Positions 1 through 10,052 of a DNA stretch of 64,000 nt are shown here, piece by piece. Under the pieces are notes generated by a model, which saw only the letters and a program-made list of their open reading frames with translations, ran no database searches and was not told the origin of the DNA. The stretch's first letter is position 1, and the number at the start of each line of letters is the position of its first letter. The position numbers were made by a program, and so were the translations under genes. The DNA is from Pseudobacteroides cellulosolvens ATCC 35603 = DSM 2933 (GTDB lineage Bacteria; Bacillota; Clostridia; Acetivibrionales; DSM-2933): positions 6,274,001 through 6,338,000 of the forward strand of contig NZ_LGTC01000001.1 in the NCBI RefSeq assembly GCF_001262605.1, read 5' to 3'.

Positions 1-1
1 T

Positions 2-1852
2 ATATCATATTGGGGCAGAAGTGTAGATAGAAGTGTAGATAGTAGTTTAGGATTAGTAAATGTAAAAGCTATTGCTGCAGGATTAGGACATATATTAGCC
101 TTAAAGGAAGATGGGACAGTTGTAATATTTGGTTCCAACTTAAATGGCGAAAATAATATTCCTTCAGGCTTGGCAAATGTACGAGCCATTGCTGAAGGGG
201 GATTTCATTCATTAGCATTAAGAGAAGATGGAACAGTTGTCGCTTGGGGAGCAAACAATTGGGGGCAGTGCAATGTTCCATTAGGATTAACAAACGTAAA
301 AGCTATTGCTGCTGGGGAACATCATTCATTAGCATTGAAAGAAGACGGCACACTTGTCGCTTGGGGGTATAATAGTGATGGTGAGTGTAATATCCCTGAA
401 GGATTAACAAATGTCAAGTCTATTGCTGCCGGGGATTATCATTCATTATCATTAAAAGAAGATGGCACACTTGTTACTTGGGGAAACAATGGCTACGGTC
501 TAAGCATAATTACTTCAGATTTAACAGATATAAAAGAAATTGATGCTGGGGATGGACATGTTGCAGTTCTAAATGCAAATGGTACCGTTATAGCCTGGGG
601 TAGTAACTATTATGGTCAATGTAATGTACCAACAGGATTGACTTCCGTTAAATCTATTGCTGCAGGGTATGATTTTACAGTAGCGTTAAAAGAAGACAGC
701 ACACTTGTTGCTTGGGGTAAGAATGATTATAATCAGTGCAATATACCTGCAGGTTTAATAAATGTAAAATCTATTTCTGTAGGGTATGATCATTCATTAG
801 CATTAAAAGAAGATGGTACAGTTATTGCTTGGGGCAGAAATGATTATGGTCAGTGTAATATCCCTGCTGGATTAAAACATATAAAAGGGATCGCTGCAGG
901 CGGAGGACATTCGGTAGCAATTAAAGAAGACGGCACACTTGTTGCTTGGGGTAGAAATGATTATGGTCAGTGTAATATCCCTGTTGGATTAACACATATA
1001 AAAGGGATTTCAGCAGGTAGAGAACTTACAGTTGCAATAGAAGAAGGTGGAACAGTTATAGCTTGGGGAAGGAATGATAAAGGTCAATGTAATATCCCTG
1101 AAGGTTTAACAAGCGTAAAGTCTATTGCTATTGGGGAGTGGCATGTAGTAGCTTTGAAAGAAGATGGTACTATAATTGCTTGGGGATGGAATGTGTATGG
1201 AGAATGCAAAATCCCACCTGAAATAGTGAATGTAAAAACATTTGCAGCAGGATATGGGCACACAGTAGTAGTAAAAGAAGATGGTACAATTTATGGCGTT
1301 GGATTTAATAAATTTTTAATACCAGGTATAAAAAATCATGGCAATGTATTATCCGGTTTTATAAGCCCTGATATTTCTGAACTTTCTAAACAATCTCCTA
1401 TAAAAGAAGGTTTTAAAGTTGAAATTATAGATACAGATATAAGTACTGTCAGCAATTCTGATGGAACATTCCAAATACTTGATTTACCTGAAAATTCTAG
1501 TGGTTATACAATTCGAATAAGCAAGCAGGGCTATTTATGTCGAGAAATAAAAAATGTTGCTATTGATAGCTCAAATATGACTATAGGTTCAGTTGATTCC
1601 CCAATTATTATGTTTGCTGGCGATATAGATCAGAATGGCTTAATAAACATAGCTGATATATTAGAAACTGCAGAAGGCTTTAATACTACTTCAGCTAATG
1701 AAAATTATAAACCTAAATGCGATATAAATGGGGATGATTGTATTAATATTATTGATATTATGATTGTGGCAAAAAATTTTGGTAAAAGCAGCGAAAGTTA
1801 TAAGGAAGATATAGAAAAAACTGATGTATCACAAGCAGCAGTTGACTGGTAG
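2..1852 (+). CDS. RCC1-repeat protein with C-terminal X-module and dockerin (5' partial)
   Basis: The frame is open from the left edge, so the start lies outside the window. Eleven repeats of about 39 residues are visible, each ending in a KEDGT...AWG-type strand, which is the RCC1/BLIP-II-like beta-propeller pattern. After the propeller comes a carboxypeptidase-regulatory-like X-module (SNSDGTFQILDLPE) and a dockerin with two calcium loops (DIDQNGLINIADI and DINGDDCINIIDI). The dockerin implies attachment to a cohesin-bearing scaffold or the cell surface; the propeller is probably a protein-binding surface. The frame ends at TAG 1850-1852, and in-frame sequence continues for 52 more codons after it. 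Family assignment is firm; binding partner unknown. Confidence 0.9.
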   Translation: MSYWGRSVDRSVDSSLGLVNVKAIAAGLGHILALKEDGTVVIFGSNLNGENNIPSGLANVRAIAEGGFHSLALREDGTVVAWGANNWGQCNVPLGLTNVKAIAAGEHHSLALKEDGTLVAWGYNSDGECNIPEGLTNVKSIAAGDYHSLSLKEDGTLVTWGNNGYGLSIITSDLTDIKEIDAGDGHVAVLNANGTVIAWGSNYYGQCNVPTGLTSVKSIAAGYDFTVALKEDSTLVAWGKNDYNQCNIPAGLINVKSISVGYDHSLALKEDGTVIAWGRNDYGQCNIPAGLKHIKGIAAGGGHSVAIKEDGTLVAWGRNDYGQCNIPVGLTHIKGISAGRELTVAIEEGGTVIAWGRNDKGQCNIPEGLTSVKSIAIGEWHVVALKEDGTIIAWGWNVYGECKIPPEIVNVKTFAAGYGHTVVVKEDGTIYGVGFNKFLIPGIKNHGNVLSGFISPDISELSKQSPIKEGFKVEIIDTDISTVSNSDGTFQILDLPENSSGYTIRISKQGYLCREIKNVAIDSSNMTIGSVDSPIIMFAGDIDQNGLINIADILETAEGFNTTSANENYKPKCDINGDDCINIIDIMIVAKNFGKSSESYKEDIEKTDVSQAAVDW

Positions 1853-2195
1853 AACTCAAATAATCAATTAGCAGAACTTACTCCTAGTAACGTGTATTAT
1901 GCCAATTGTATTGCAAAACGAAGCATTGCACATGGTAAAGCTGAAGAGCTCATATCTGTTTCAAGAAATCTAAATACATTTGTCATTAACTGTAATCAGA
2001 TGATTGCCTAAGTTCTCTATAGAGTCGCAAATCCCAATATTAGTATAATTGATGATATGTAAGAGATAAACTGGTATTTGGGGTCATCAAGTGAGAAAAC
2101 ACGGTTATATGGAAAGCCATTAAGGAATATCAGAGGTGCAATATGTGATAAACTTTTGTTGTAAAAAACGATATTATTGATTTTAGAGGTATACA
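1853..2195 (+). other. Tail after the dockerin gene, in-frame continuation beyond TAG
   Basis: Directly after the TAG of the RCC1-dockerin gene the same frame stays open to TAA at 2009-2011 and reads like a helix-rich peptide (LAELTPSNVYYANCIAKRS). It has no recognised family. The dockerin should already be complete, so this is more likely the remnant of another coding segment joined by recombination than a real C-terminus. A degenerate copy of the 29-bp dispersed repeat lies at 2110-2136. No terminator hairpin was recognised. Confidence 0.4.
2110..2136 (+). repeat. Degenerate copy of the 29-bp dispersed repeat
   Basis: The stretch TGGAAAgCCAttAaggAATATCAGaGG aligns, with several mismatches, to the reverse complement of the near-identical repeats at 28115-28143 and 28754-28782. 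All copies can be read as coding for KP-x-x-NIRG, so the repeat probably comes from the end of a mobile-element gene. Confidence 0.4.
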
Positions 2196-2609
2196 ATGTT
2201 TGATAAAATTTTTCAGGATTATGAAGGTTTTGTGCCGGAGATAGCAGGCCTAAAAGTTAGTAAACTTAAAGCTATATTGGCTCCAGAAAATAATGACGAA
2301 GTAATCTTTATTTGGATTGGTACAAATAGTAATTCAGATTGGTATAGAATATTTATTGATGGTTGTTACTGTGGAATAAATCATTATAAAAAGGATTTAT
2401 CCAGCAAAGATCTCGATGAGGATGTAGTTTGTATTGATTATGATTGGATAGATAATGAAATAATTGCCATTGCAAAAGTTGAATTAGGTAATAAAATGTT
2501 AGGAGATTCCAGTATACTACTGACCATTGAATTTTTATCAGGTAAAAAACTACTTCTATATTGCTATGATCATGATGGTGAATGCAAGCTTGAACTAATA
2601 TCTCCATAA
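2196..2609 (+). CDS. Small acidic protein of unknown function (137 aa)
   Basis: Not recognised. The predicted product is acidic, cytosolic (no signal peptide or membrane segment) and has alternating strands with aromatic residues (FIWIGTNSNSDWYRIFIDG, VCIDYDWIDNEIIAIAKVEL). Small acidic proteins of this look are common as immunity proteins next to surface-protein or toxin genes, but no toxin partner is seen here. The site before the ATG is weak (TTTTAGAGGT). Codon usage resembles the neighbours. Confidence 0.6.
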   Translation: MFDKIFQDYEGFVPEIAGLKVSKLKAILAPENNDEVIFIWIGTNSNSDWYRIFIDGCYCGINHYKKDLSSKDLDEDVVCIDYDWIDNEIIAIAKVELGNKMLGDSSILLTIEFLSGKKLLLYCYDHDGECKLELISP

Positions 2610-2779
2610 AATAAATTTACTAGCAAGCCCTAGCGATAAAACTGGATTCAAGAGTTGGGATACTTTACAAAAAGAAAGGCATTATAAATAAAATCCTTGA
2701 ACCCTAATGTGTGTCAAATGGTTTTAAAAATTGAAATTTCAATGCTTAAGTTTTATATTTAAGGAGTGTTTTTTGTTGC

Positions 2780-2802
2780 AAACCAGCAGAGAATATCAGG
2801 GG
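2780..2802 (+). repeat. Copy of the 29-bp dispersed repeat
   Basis: AAACCAGCAGAGAATATCAG followed by GG matches the reverse complement of the repeats near 28.1 and 28.8 kb at all but one position. It sits just beyond the stop of the IS630-like remnant. Confidence 0.55.
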
Positions 2803-2836
2803 TGCAAAGCCAATTGTTTACCGAACTTTCAGTCTC

Positions 2837-3334
2837 TCAGAATACAAGTATAATATTGCTGCAGGAGTCATTCAATAGAGTAATCATAGTCCTTTTCAGA
2901 CTCCATGGTTCAGTTTTCTCAATCCGCTTCAATTCTGCCTCATTTTCGAGCCGCCGATTTCCCCAGAGTATAACTGTTGGTCTACTGTCACACAGAATAT
3001 CTGATACATAAGAGATATTTGCTGTTTGCGTTAATTCAAGAATTATTTTTCTTCTTTGCTTAAGATGGAGTGCTACACATCTGCCATTTGCCTGTTTTTC
3101 AAGTTTCTCTTTTTGCTTTAATGATACCTTAAGCGTTTTACTTTTCTTGTTCTAGGTTTCTGCATCTTCCTTGGCGTCTTCTTGAATAACATTTTCTAAT
3201 GCTATTTTCAACTCCTCCAACTGTTCTATTGCACTTATATTTTCATCCTTATTTTTCTTATTGAAGTGCTCTCTAAAAACTTGTATAATCGTTTTGATCA
3301 TGGGTGATGGTATATCCTTTCTTTTTTCTTTCAT
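2837..3334 (-). pseudogene. IS630-family transposase remnant (N-terminal HTH part)
   Basis: One minus-strand frame runs from 3334 to TGA at 2837 and is interrupted by an in-frame TAG at 3152-3154. The downstream part (LKQRRKIILELTQTANIS, then SRPTVILWGNRRLENEAEL) matches the helix-turn-helix head of IS630-type transposases: a helix, the R-x-x-x-I-L-x-L motif, and then the SRPTV-x-x-W recognition helix. The DDE catalytic part is missing. The first 60 residues (charged, coiled-coil-like) are not recognised and may be an unrelated fused piece. It is a decayed insertion sequence and should be inactive. Confidence 0.6.
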
Positions 3335-3558
3335 TTATACCATCACTTTTTTCATTTTTACAAATATATTTTATGTCAACCAATCAATGCTGTTATCTTC
3401 TGATTATTCCAATCCTCGAAACAATCTTACCTTGGGACAATCTCCCACAAAACTGTTATGTAAAGAAAAGCGTCTAATATCTGTCAATGTGATTGGATAT
3501 TAGACGCTTACATATAATCAATGGCTTTCTTTAGAAGAAAATTAGGAATAAAACAAGA

Positions 3559-5772
3559 TTAAACCTTTATGTTACCAGTTCCGTCTATTTTTATTTTATA
3601 AAGAACATCAGCGTTTTTATAATTAAGGTAATATATCCAGTTTCCAACAATATTAATATAGCCAAAGTTTCCACTAGCCAACTTGAGTTTGCCACTACCA
3701 TCTGTTTTTATTTTGTAGAGACCATTGGCGTTACCGTAGTATATGAAATCTCCAACAACATTGAAGCCACAATTGGCTTCGTAGCAATTAAGCTGGTCAG
3801 TGGTTACATTAAGATGGCTGGTTCCATCAGTTTTTATTTTATGAAGAGTAAATATTTCGTCCGTAGAGGAATACGAGCTATAGTATACCCAGTCTCCAAC
3901 AACGTTGAAAGCGTAACTGGTATTTTCGGCAACAAATTGAGGTTTATCAGAACCATCTGTTTTCACTTTACTTATGTATTTATAATAAGGGTAGTTGCCA
4001 GTATAATAAGAGAAATATATCCAATCTCCGACAACGTTGATGGTGTAAATATTGTCATATGCTGTTTTAAATATCTCTTTCTGTTCACTACCATCTGTTT
4101 TCATTTTCATAATTCTATCATAACCAGGACGTTCATCCGAGATGTAATATATCCAATCGCCAACAACATTGAATCCGCGGCATCTGACATATCCGGTGTC
4201 ACTACGTAATGTTTGATTGCCGCTGCCATCTGTTTTTACTCTGCCGATAGAGCCTGAGCCGTCAGTTCGATAACCACAGCTATAATATATCCAATCGCCA
4301 ACAACGCTTACATAGAAAATGTTTCCGTAAAGTAGCGTTTTCTTTCCGCTACCATCTGTTTTCATTTTATTGAGAGTATAATCTTTACCGTTAAAACTTA
4401 CATAATATATCCAGTCGCCTTGTTGTGCAACTAATCCAACGTTTGCAAGATTGCCAGATGTATTGCCTACGGTGTTGACAGTTGGTGAAACAGGATCAGA
4501 GGCGGCGTCCAGAGCAATGGTTACTGTGCGAGTCGCTACGTCCCACTGCACATCTGCTCCAAAAACTTCGGCTATAACTCTTGCCGGAACAAGCGTTCTG
4601 CCGCCGATAGACTGCGCGGGTACGTCCATTGTTTTTGTCTCGCCATTTACGGTATACTTTTTATCGCCTAAGTGCATGACGCAAGTTATGCCGCCTTTTT
4701 TCTCGGTAATTGTTCTTGTCGCACTGTCCCAGGTAGTTGTCGCTCCAAGTGCGTCACTTATCGCTCTGATAGGAACGAGTGTTCTGCCGTCCTGGATAAT
4801 TGGTGGTTGGTCGAAAGTTACCGGTTTGTTATTTACATTTACAGTGATTGGCTTTGGTGAAACCGGGGCAGTGCCAGCTACAAATAAAATCCCATTCGTT
4901 TTAGCGAACTGTTCGGCAGTCGAACCTGCTGTGCCATAAATTACGAGATTTTTATCATTTGCAAACGCAGAGTTACCAATGCTATTCACACTGTTTGGAA
5001 TACTTATGATTGCAAGGTTTTTACAGTCTTGAAAAGCATAACTGGCAATGTTAGTCACACTGTCTGGAACAGTTATATTTGTAAGATTAGTACAACCACT
5101 GAACGCAAAATCTTCAACGCTTTTGACGCTGTTTGGTATGGTGATGGTTTTAAGATCTGTACGATTCTTAAATGCGCTATATCCAATAGATGTAATTCCG
5201 TCAGGAACTGTTACGCTTGAGTTTAATGCTGAACCTACATAGGATAATAACACATTATTCATAACGATAAAATCACTTTTGTAATTTTCAAGCCATTTGG
5301 TACCCTTAAATGCATAACAACCGATATTAATGACACTGTCCGGTAGATTCATTTCAGATAAATTGGTACAATCTGAAAAAGCATAATCACCAATGCTTTT
5401 AATGCCGTTTTGCATAGTGACTTTTGTAAGATTTGTGCATCCTGAAAAAGCACTATCGCCAATGTTCACAACACTGGATGGTATAATAACACTTGTAATA
5501 CTTTTACAGTTTGAAAAAACATTATTATTGGAAATAAATTTAACCGGAACATTATTTATTTGGCTTGGAATTGTTATATCTCCACCGTTTCCGTTATACC
5601 CAATAATAGTACAAGAAGCGGGACCGGTAAGTGGAATTGACTCTACCCACATAAACCCATCGGTTGTTGTACCCTCATATGAGACAGCAAAAGCAGAGGT
5701 TGAAAGAATAAGTGCTGTAAACATTGTTAATAAAAGAATAGATACAATGAATTTGTTGCTTTTTTTGAACAT
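3559..5772 (-). CDS. Secreted BspA-type LRR protein with copper-amine-oxidase-like and DUF5050 domains
   Basis: Start ATG 5772 is preceded by AAAAGGAG at good spacing. Residues 1-29 are a classic signal peptide (ILLLTMFTALILSTSAFA). Residues about 40-285 are BspA/LRR_5 repeats (IGDSAFSGCTNLTKVTM pattern). Residues about 305-430 hold two copper-amine-oxidase N-terminal-like units, each with the GRTLVP motif and a W-D-x-A-T-R-T strand. Residues about 440-737 are DUF5050-type beta-propeller repeats (VVGDWIYY...KMKTDGSG). It is probably an exported surface protein mediating adhesion or sensing. No dockerin or SLH anchor is present, unlike most surface genes in this window. It appears monocistronic. 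Confidence 0.9.
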   Translation of the reverse strand: MFKKSNKFIVSILLLTMFTALILSTSAFAVSYEGTTTDGFMWVESIPLTGPASCTIIGYNGNGGDITIPSQINNVPVKFISNNNVFSNCKSITSVIIPSSVVNIGDSAFSGCTNLTKVTMQNGIKSIGDYAFSDCTNLSEMNLPDSVINIGCYAFKGTKWLENYKSDFIVMNNVLLSYVGSALNSSVTVPDGITSIGYSAFKNRTDLKTITIPNSVKSVEDFAFSGCTNLTNITVPDSVTNIASYAFQDCKNLAIISIPNSVNSIGNSAFANDKNLVIYGTAGSTAEQFAKTNGILFVAGTAPVSPKPITVNVNNKPVTFDQPPIIQDGRTLVPIRAISDALGATTTWDSATRTITEKKGGITCVMHLGDKKYTVNGETKTMDVPAQSIGGRTLVPARVIAEVFGADVQWDVATRTVTIALDAASDPVSPTVNTVGNTSGNLANVGLVAQQGDWIYYVSFNGKDYTLNKMKTDGSGKKTLLYGNIFYVSVVGDWIYYSCGYRTDGSGSIGRVKTDGSGNQTLRSDTGYVRCRGFNVVGDWIYYISDERPGYDRIMKMKTDGSEQKEIFKTAYDNIYTINVVGDWIYFSYYTGNYPYYKYISKVKTDGSDKPQFVAENTSYAFNVVGDWVYYSSYSSTDEIFTLHKIKTDGTSHLNVTTDQLNCYEANCGFNVVGDFIYYGNANGLYKIKTDGSGKLKLASGNFGYINIVGNWIYYLNYKNADVLYKIKIDGTGNIKV

Positions 5773-7002
5773 ACTTAATCTCCTTTTGCAAATAATTTTA
5801 ATGCAAACGAGGATATGATCTGTGAAATTTTATCAAAATTTCTTAAACTTTGCTTTAAGTATCTGAGCTCGTTCATTAAATTTTTTATTGTCACATTTTT
5901 ATGCTCCAATACCCCCGTGAGCAAACTTACATAGGTTATATCGGTCAATATTTATTTTATAAATAGTAGAATGTTGGAGTGTGCTGAAAGACGTCCACTA
6001 TGAAAAAATGATATCATATGCATAGGAATAAAAAGTGACATGCAACAACTCTAAACGCTATATCTGCAACATCACAAACGAAAAGTTAGTGATCGCTACG
6101 AATGCCGTATATTAGAGCAAGCATTTCACCTCTATAGCAGTTTGTTCCACTCAAGTTGCAATACAATAATTATTTCTCACTAGCCCCTGGCATGAGCAAT
6201 ATGAAAAAGAACAAAAGACCATTACAAACTGGAGGAAAATATTAAACTTCTTCAGGTTTGGAATATAATCAAGACTTTTATCAAAATACTATTGACCGAA
6301 TAGCTGCAATTTGCCAAAGGCATTACTATGCAGTGGAGAACATCCAAGTATATATTCTGTATTACCGGTGTTATCAATAAACATGGTAAAATAGGGCTTA
6401 AAGTGAATCCCGGGTCTTTTGCCTCCCATTCTTTAGAAACGCTAACGAAGCCATACTTTAAGAATCTTCGCAGGTGCTTTAAAGCAGCTTATGAAAACTG
6501 CCGCGGAGAAAAAACGCAAAAATTCCCCCTCCGCCCTCAAAAAAGAGAAGGGCTTAGCTAGCCTCAATCAGAGGCTTTCAGGCAAAAATACATTTTTGTA
6601 TAGTCCATTTACTGGGCGTGATAGTACAGGCAGAGTATAAATAACTAAAAAAACAATCGAATAGGAGGTAGCTGATTATTTCAGCCACCGACTCTGCATC
6701 CGGCGGTTCCCTAGTTTATACTATAACAGTTTTGTAGTAATCCAAGAAAATTGTATATCCTGATTCTTTTAATCGTTTATCAGTAATTGTGCAGTTAAGT
6801 AGTCCGCTCAGTTATACAAACTGGCACCTGCCTTTTATTATGGTATGTGTTATGGGATAATTATCAGTATTATAATAAAGCGATAAATTGTTTTTCTCAG
6901 GAAAGAGAATATAAATAAGAAAAAACTTTACATATGAAAACCAAAGGCAGTTCTTGGCCGTCTAATAGCTGACCGGTCAAAAATAACAAGGGGGGTAAAA
7001 GA
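5773..7002. other. Long spacer without a recognisable gene
   Basis: Nothing with family resemblance was found on either strand. The first ~250 bases upstream of the LRR gene presumably hold its promoter and leader. A 77-codon open frame at 6328-6561 (+) has no ribosome site and no recognised family. Around 6640-6710 short complementary pieces (CAGAGT with ACTCTG, and GCTG with CAGC) suggest a small folded RNA or an insertion-sequence end. The region probably contains decayed mobile DNA. Confidence 0.4.
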
Positions 7003-7485
7003 GTGACATGTGACGAGTTTTCAACGCGGATTGTCGCAATGATGCAAACACTGTATCGTGTCAGTTATACGCAGTTATCACAAAGCTGCGACCGAGACGA
7101 GGCTGTTCAGGAATGTTTGTACAAGGTGTGGAAGAAGCACCATCAGCTCAAAGATGAGCGTTATATGCAGACTTGGGTGATCCGCATTCTGATCAACGAA
7201 TGCCATAATATTCAAAGAAAAAGAGGCAGGGAATTGCTACTGAATGAAGTGCCTGAGCGAGTCACGCCTTCGGACGCCGATTTTGAGCTGCATGATGTGC
7301 TGTTCAGTATGGATGAAAAGCTCCGTCTACCCATTGTGCTGCACTATATTGAAGGCTTTTCAATCGGTGAGATTGCAAAAATTTTAAGATGGCCTCAAGG
7401 CACAGTCAAATCGCGCATGCTGCGCGGACGGCAGAAACTGAAAATATTATTATCCGAGGAGGTACAATTGCCATGCGAGATATGA
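7003..7485 (+). CDS. ECF-type RNA polymerase sigma factor
   Basis: A 160-residue sigma-70 family protein of the ECF class. Region 2 is visible at about 28-75 (DRDEAVQECLYKVWKK then YMQTWVIRILINECHN). Region 4 is at about 105-150 (LRLPIVLHYIEGFSIGEIAK, then GTVKSRMLRGRQKLK), with a typical region-4 helix-turn-helix. The start is GTG 7003, preceded by AAGGGGGG. It overlaps the next gene by 13 bases, the usual arrangement for a sigma factor with its membrane anti-sigma. G+C content is clearly higher than in the flanking genes, suggesting acquisition by transfer. Confidence 0.92.
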   Translation: MTCDEFSTRIVAMMQTLYRVSYTQLSQSCDRDEAVQECLYKVWKKHHQLKDERYMQTWVIRILINECHNIQRKRGRELLLNEVPERVTPSDADFELHDVLFSMDEKLRLPIVLHYIEGFSIGEIAKILRWPQGTVKSRMLRGRQKLKILLSEEVQLPCEI

Positions 7486-8570
7486 AAGAATTAAAGAACG
7501 CGTTCGGTCAGGCTGATGACGTCTTTGTCAATAATGTATATCATACCCTGACCGATATACAATCAAATAAGGACAGAAAACCTGTAAAAAAAACATACTT
7601 TCGACTGGCAGGTGTTATCGCCATTGTCTGCATACTTTGTGCCGGAACTGCTTTGGCATTTAATAACACATGGGGAATCCTTGATTTCCTAAGCGGAAGA
7701 AGAGCTGATGTGAAGGTTTTGCCCGAGGCCTCTGACATCGTACAAAAAGATATATCTCAAAAAGGCAGTCAAACCGAATTTGCAGCTTTCACGGTACGCG
7801 AGGCCGTATTCGATGGGCAGAACATCTATATCGTCGTAGACGTCGTGCCCTCCGGCTCAGACTATTTACTTCTGGGCCCGGACGCATATCCGTACGATCC
7901 CTCCAAGAATTTGGGGCCGCTTTTCAGCGGCAAAACAGGCACAATCGCTGATTATGCCCGAGAAAGTAACAAAGAAATGATGCAGACTTCCGTGGGTATT
8001 AGCGGGTCAAATTGCTCCATCGATTATTTGCTTGAGGAAGACGGGACCCTTGTGTGTATGATAAGCAGCAGATTTACCGGCGATTCTAACGTAACAGATG
8101 TGGAGCTTGAATGCGTTGCCGTTCCTTTTGTCATCGAGAACGGCAAGTACACAAGAGATATGGACAGAAGAAAAGATACGACGCTCTCCGCCACTCTCAA
8201 AAATACCGGAACACAGGGAACCGTAGCCAGCAAAGAACCAGCTGTCTTCAGAGACGGCGGTGTCCGGGTGGACAAAATAACGCTAAAGAGTTCGGCTATG
8301 TCCACCTACGCGGAAATCGAGTTTACGGTCATAGATGCAGAAAAATATGCAGAGACCGACGGTATATTGTTTGAATTTCTTGACATATACGGCGAACGCA
8401 TTCCGAGTGGTGCCGCTTCAGGCGGGGGCATCGAGTCAATCGATGACATGCACTATATTGAAAAGGTTTCACTGCAGGCAATGGAGAAACTGCCAAGTGA
8501 GGTCATCCTTCGCGGATACAGCTATTTGGATAAGAACCGATACGAGACGCATACCTTTGGGATGAAGTAA
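7473..8570 (+). CDS. Membrane-anchored anti-sigma factor, DUF4179-like
   Basis: The start ATG 7473 follows GAGGAGGT and overlaps the sigma gene, implying translational coupling. The product has 365 residues: a cytoplasmic N-terminus of about 40, one membrane segment at about 42-62 (AGVIAIVCILCAGTALAF), then a large extracytoplasmic domain of the DUF4179 kind. The pairing and topology indicate that it sequesters the upstream ECF sigma until a surface signal is sensed. Whether this signal is polysaccharide, as in cellulosome ECF systems, cannot be told: no carbohydrate-binding module is visible. G+C content is raised like that of its partner. Confidence 0.85.
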   Translation: MRDMKELKNAFGQADDVFVNNVYHTLTDIQSNKDRKPVKKTYFRLAGVIAIVCILCAGTALAFNNTWGILDFLSGRRADVKVLPEASDIVQKDISQKGSQTEFAAFTVREAVFDGQNIYIVVDVVPSGSDYLLLGPDAYPYDPSKNLGPLFSGKTGTIADYARESNKEMMQTSVGISGSNCSIDYLLEEDGTLVCMISSRFTGDSNVTDVELECVAVPFVIENGKYTRDMDRRKDTTLSATLKNTGTQGTVASKEPAVFRDGGVRVDKITLKSSAMSTYAEIEFTVIDAEKYAETDGILFEFLDIYGERIPSGAASGGGIESIDDMHYIEKVSLQAMEKLPSEVILRGYSYLDKNRYETHTFGMK

Positions 8571-8718
8571 TGGCATAAGACCAAGCACAGGTATATACTG
8601 GAAAGAATGCGAGTGACACATCCAACAGCAAAATCAGAACCAACCGTTTTGTCGAAAAAGAAGCACACAGCTTCTATTAATGTGCATGGTAAACAGTTTT
8701 CAATACGTACAAAAACAT

Positions 8719-8759
8719 CTTGGAGCATACCTTTGTTGGCTTGCTCCAAGGTGTTTTTT
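8719..8759 (+). terminator. Terminator after the sigma/anti-sigma operon
   Basis: CTTGGAGCA (8719-8727) pairs with TGCTCCAAG (8742-8750), followed by GTGTTTTTT. A nine-base-pair stem and T tract make a Rho-independent terminator. Confidence 0.85.
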
Positions 8760-8860
8760 GAATATTTTCTATGGAGCAAGGTCGGTTGGAGGAGAGTTGT
8801 GCCGGGCTTATACAGCGACAGAGTGATATTCTTCTCACACGATTCAATTAGCACAATGCA

Positions 8861-9443
8861 TCAGGGTTGAGATTTGACAATGCTATAAAATGTTGTTGGT
8901 TTTAAATTAAGTTCTTTCATTGCAGCTTTAGCAGTAATCTCATGGTCTTTCCACCTTTTATAAACTTCTTCAAACTTTTCTGGGATTTTAGTTTTAGGTC
9001 TTCCCAAGTGTTTTCCTTTACTTTTGGCTGCCGCAATACTGTCTCTTTTTAATATTTATTCTTTCCTGTTCTGCAACATAAGCAAGTACCTGGAGTATTA
9101 AATCGCTTATAAATGTCCCAAGCAAATCCTTATGAAGGGTAGTGTCAAGAAGGGACATATCGAGTATTTTTATATCTGCCTTAAGCTCTTGTGTTATAAA
9201 TTGCTATTCTTTAATAATTTCCTTATAGTTCCTACCTAATCTATCTATAGAAGCAATAATGAGAAGATCGCCTTCCCTTAAAACCTTTCTTAGTAACTGT
9301 TACTGCGGCCTATCAAAATCTTTACCACTCTGCTTATCAATTAATATAAATGATTCATCTACACCCGCCTCTTTTAACGATTGTATTTGCCCTAATTCAT
9401 TTTGTTCTTTATCACTCACTCTTATATAGCCATATTTTCTCAA
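8861..9443 (-). pseudogene. Serine recombinase (resolvase/invertase) pseudogene
   Basis: Reading from TTG 9443 (preceded by AGGAG), the frame gives YGYIRVSDKEQNELGQ with the catalytic serine in RVSDKEQ. Then follow the GDLLIIASIDRLGRN motif and a C-terminal resolvase HTH (GKHLGRPKTKIPEKFEEVY). Two in-frame stops (TAA after RPQ, TAG after IIKE where relatives have Trp) and a frameshift just after ERINIKKR break the gene. Full length would be close to 190 residues, as in small resolvases. It is a relic of a transposon or plasmid. Confidence 0.85.
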
Positions 9444-9832
9444 CAGCAACAACTCCTAAAAAGTATTTTAAAAGGTACTTGACTTTTTGAATATATTTAC
9501 AAATATAATTGTAACCTTTTTGAAGAAAAAATGAAACATATTTTTTACCAGGCTATTTACGATGCAATATGGGAATATCAAGGGTTTTTCAAATATGATT
9601 TAAGCAACTTAATTTTAAAAGAATAACCAACCAAAAAGGTATACTTTTTAAAATACTATTAAGATTCAAGGTAGTTTCGCTAAGCAAAGGATTTGTTTCG
9701 TGTAATGTTAAATAATTATCATATCAAAACCTCCCTCAAAATTGGTAAAAGCTGCGATCAAAGATTTTTCATTCCAATCCTTTTGTTTTTTACCAGCTGT
9801 TGATATAATTAATAGCATCTTATATAAGACAG
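9444..9832. other. Spacer with no recognised gene
   Basis: A+T-rich sequence between the resolvase relic and a short coding fragment. It includes the presumed resolvase promoter region on the minus strand (9450-9530). No open frame or folded element was recognised. Confidence 0.4.
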
Positions 9833-9958
9833 ATGATGAAGATGGAAAAGCCTGATTTGGTACTTATTTTCCATAAAGACTTGGAAAATAGCAAAGGCAC
9901 TGCTGACATGTTTTCCAGAGTTTTGAGAGCTAATATTCCTTATAGGATTTTTTCCTAA
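9833..9958 (+). pseudogene. Fragment resembling the C-terminal end of a DUF2493/SLOG-type protein
   Basis: A 41-codon frame (PDLVLIFHKDLENSKGTADM then ANIPYR) looks like the end of a DUF2493/YAcAr nucleotide-binding domain, where relatives read PDLVLAFH...GTxDM...AGIPV. It has no proper start or upstream domain, so it is a fragment left by deletion. Confidence 0.4.
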
Positions 9959-10052
9959 AATAAAATAATAGGTTGCATAAACCTACCATTTTTGGAGATA
10001 CTATTATTATGATACTTTTATAAAAGTTATTTGCTAGAAATTAATTTACACA

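Noticed and set aside
5773..6000. A cyclic-di-GMP riboswitch in the leader of the LRR protein gene
   Set aside because: No GEMM-type conserved bases or receptor-loop pairing could be found on the relevant strand.
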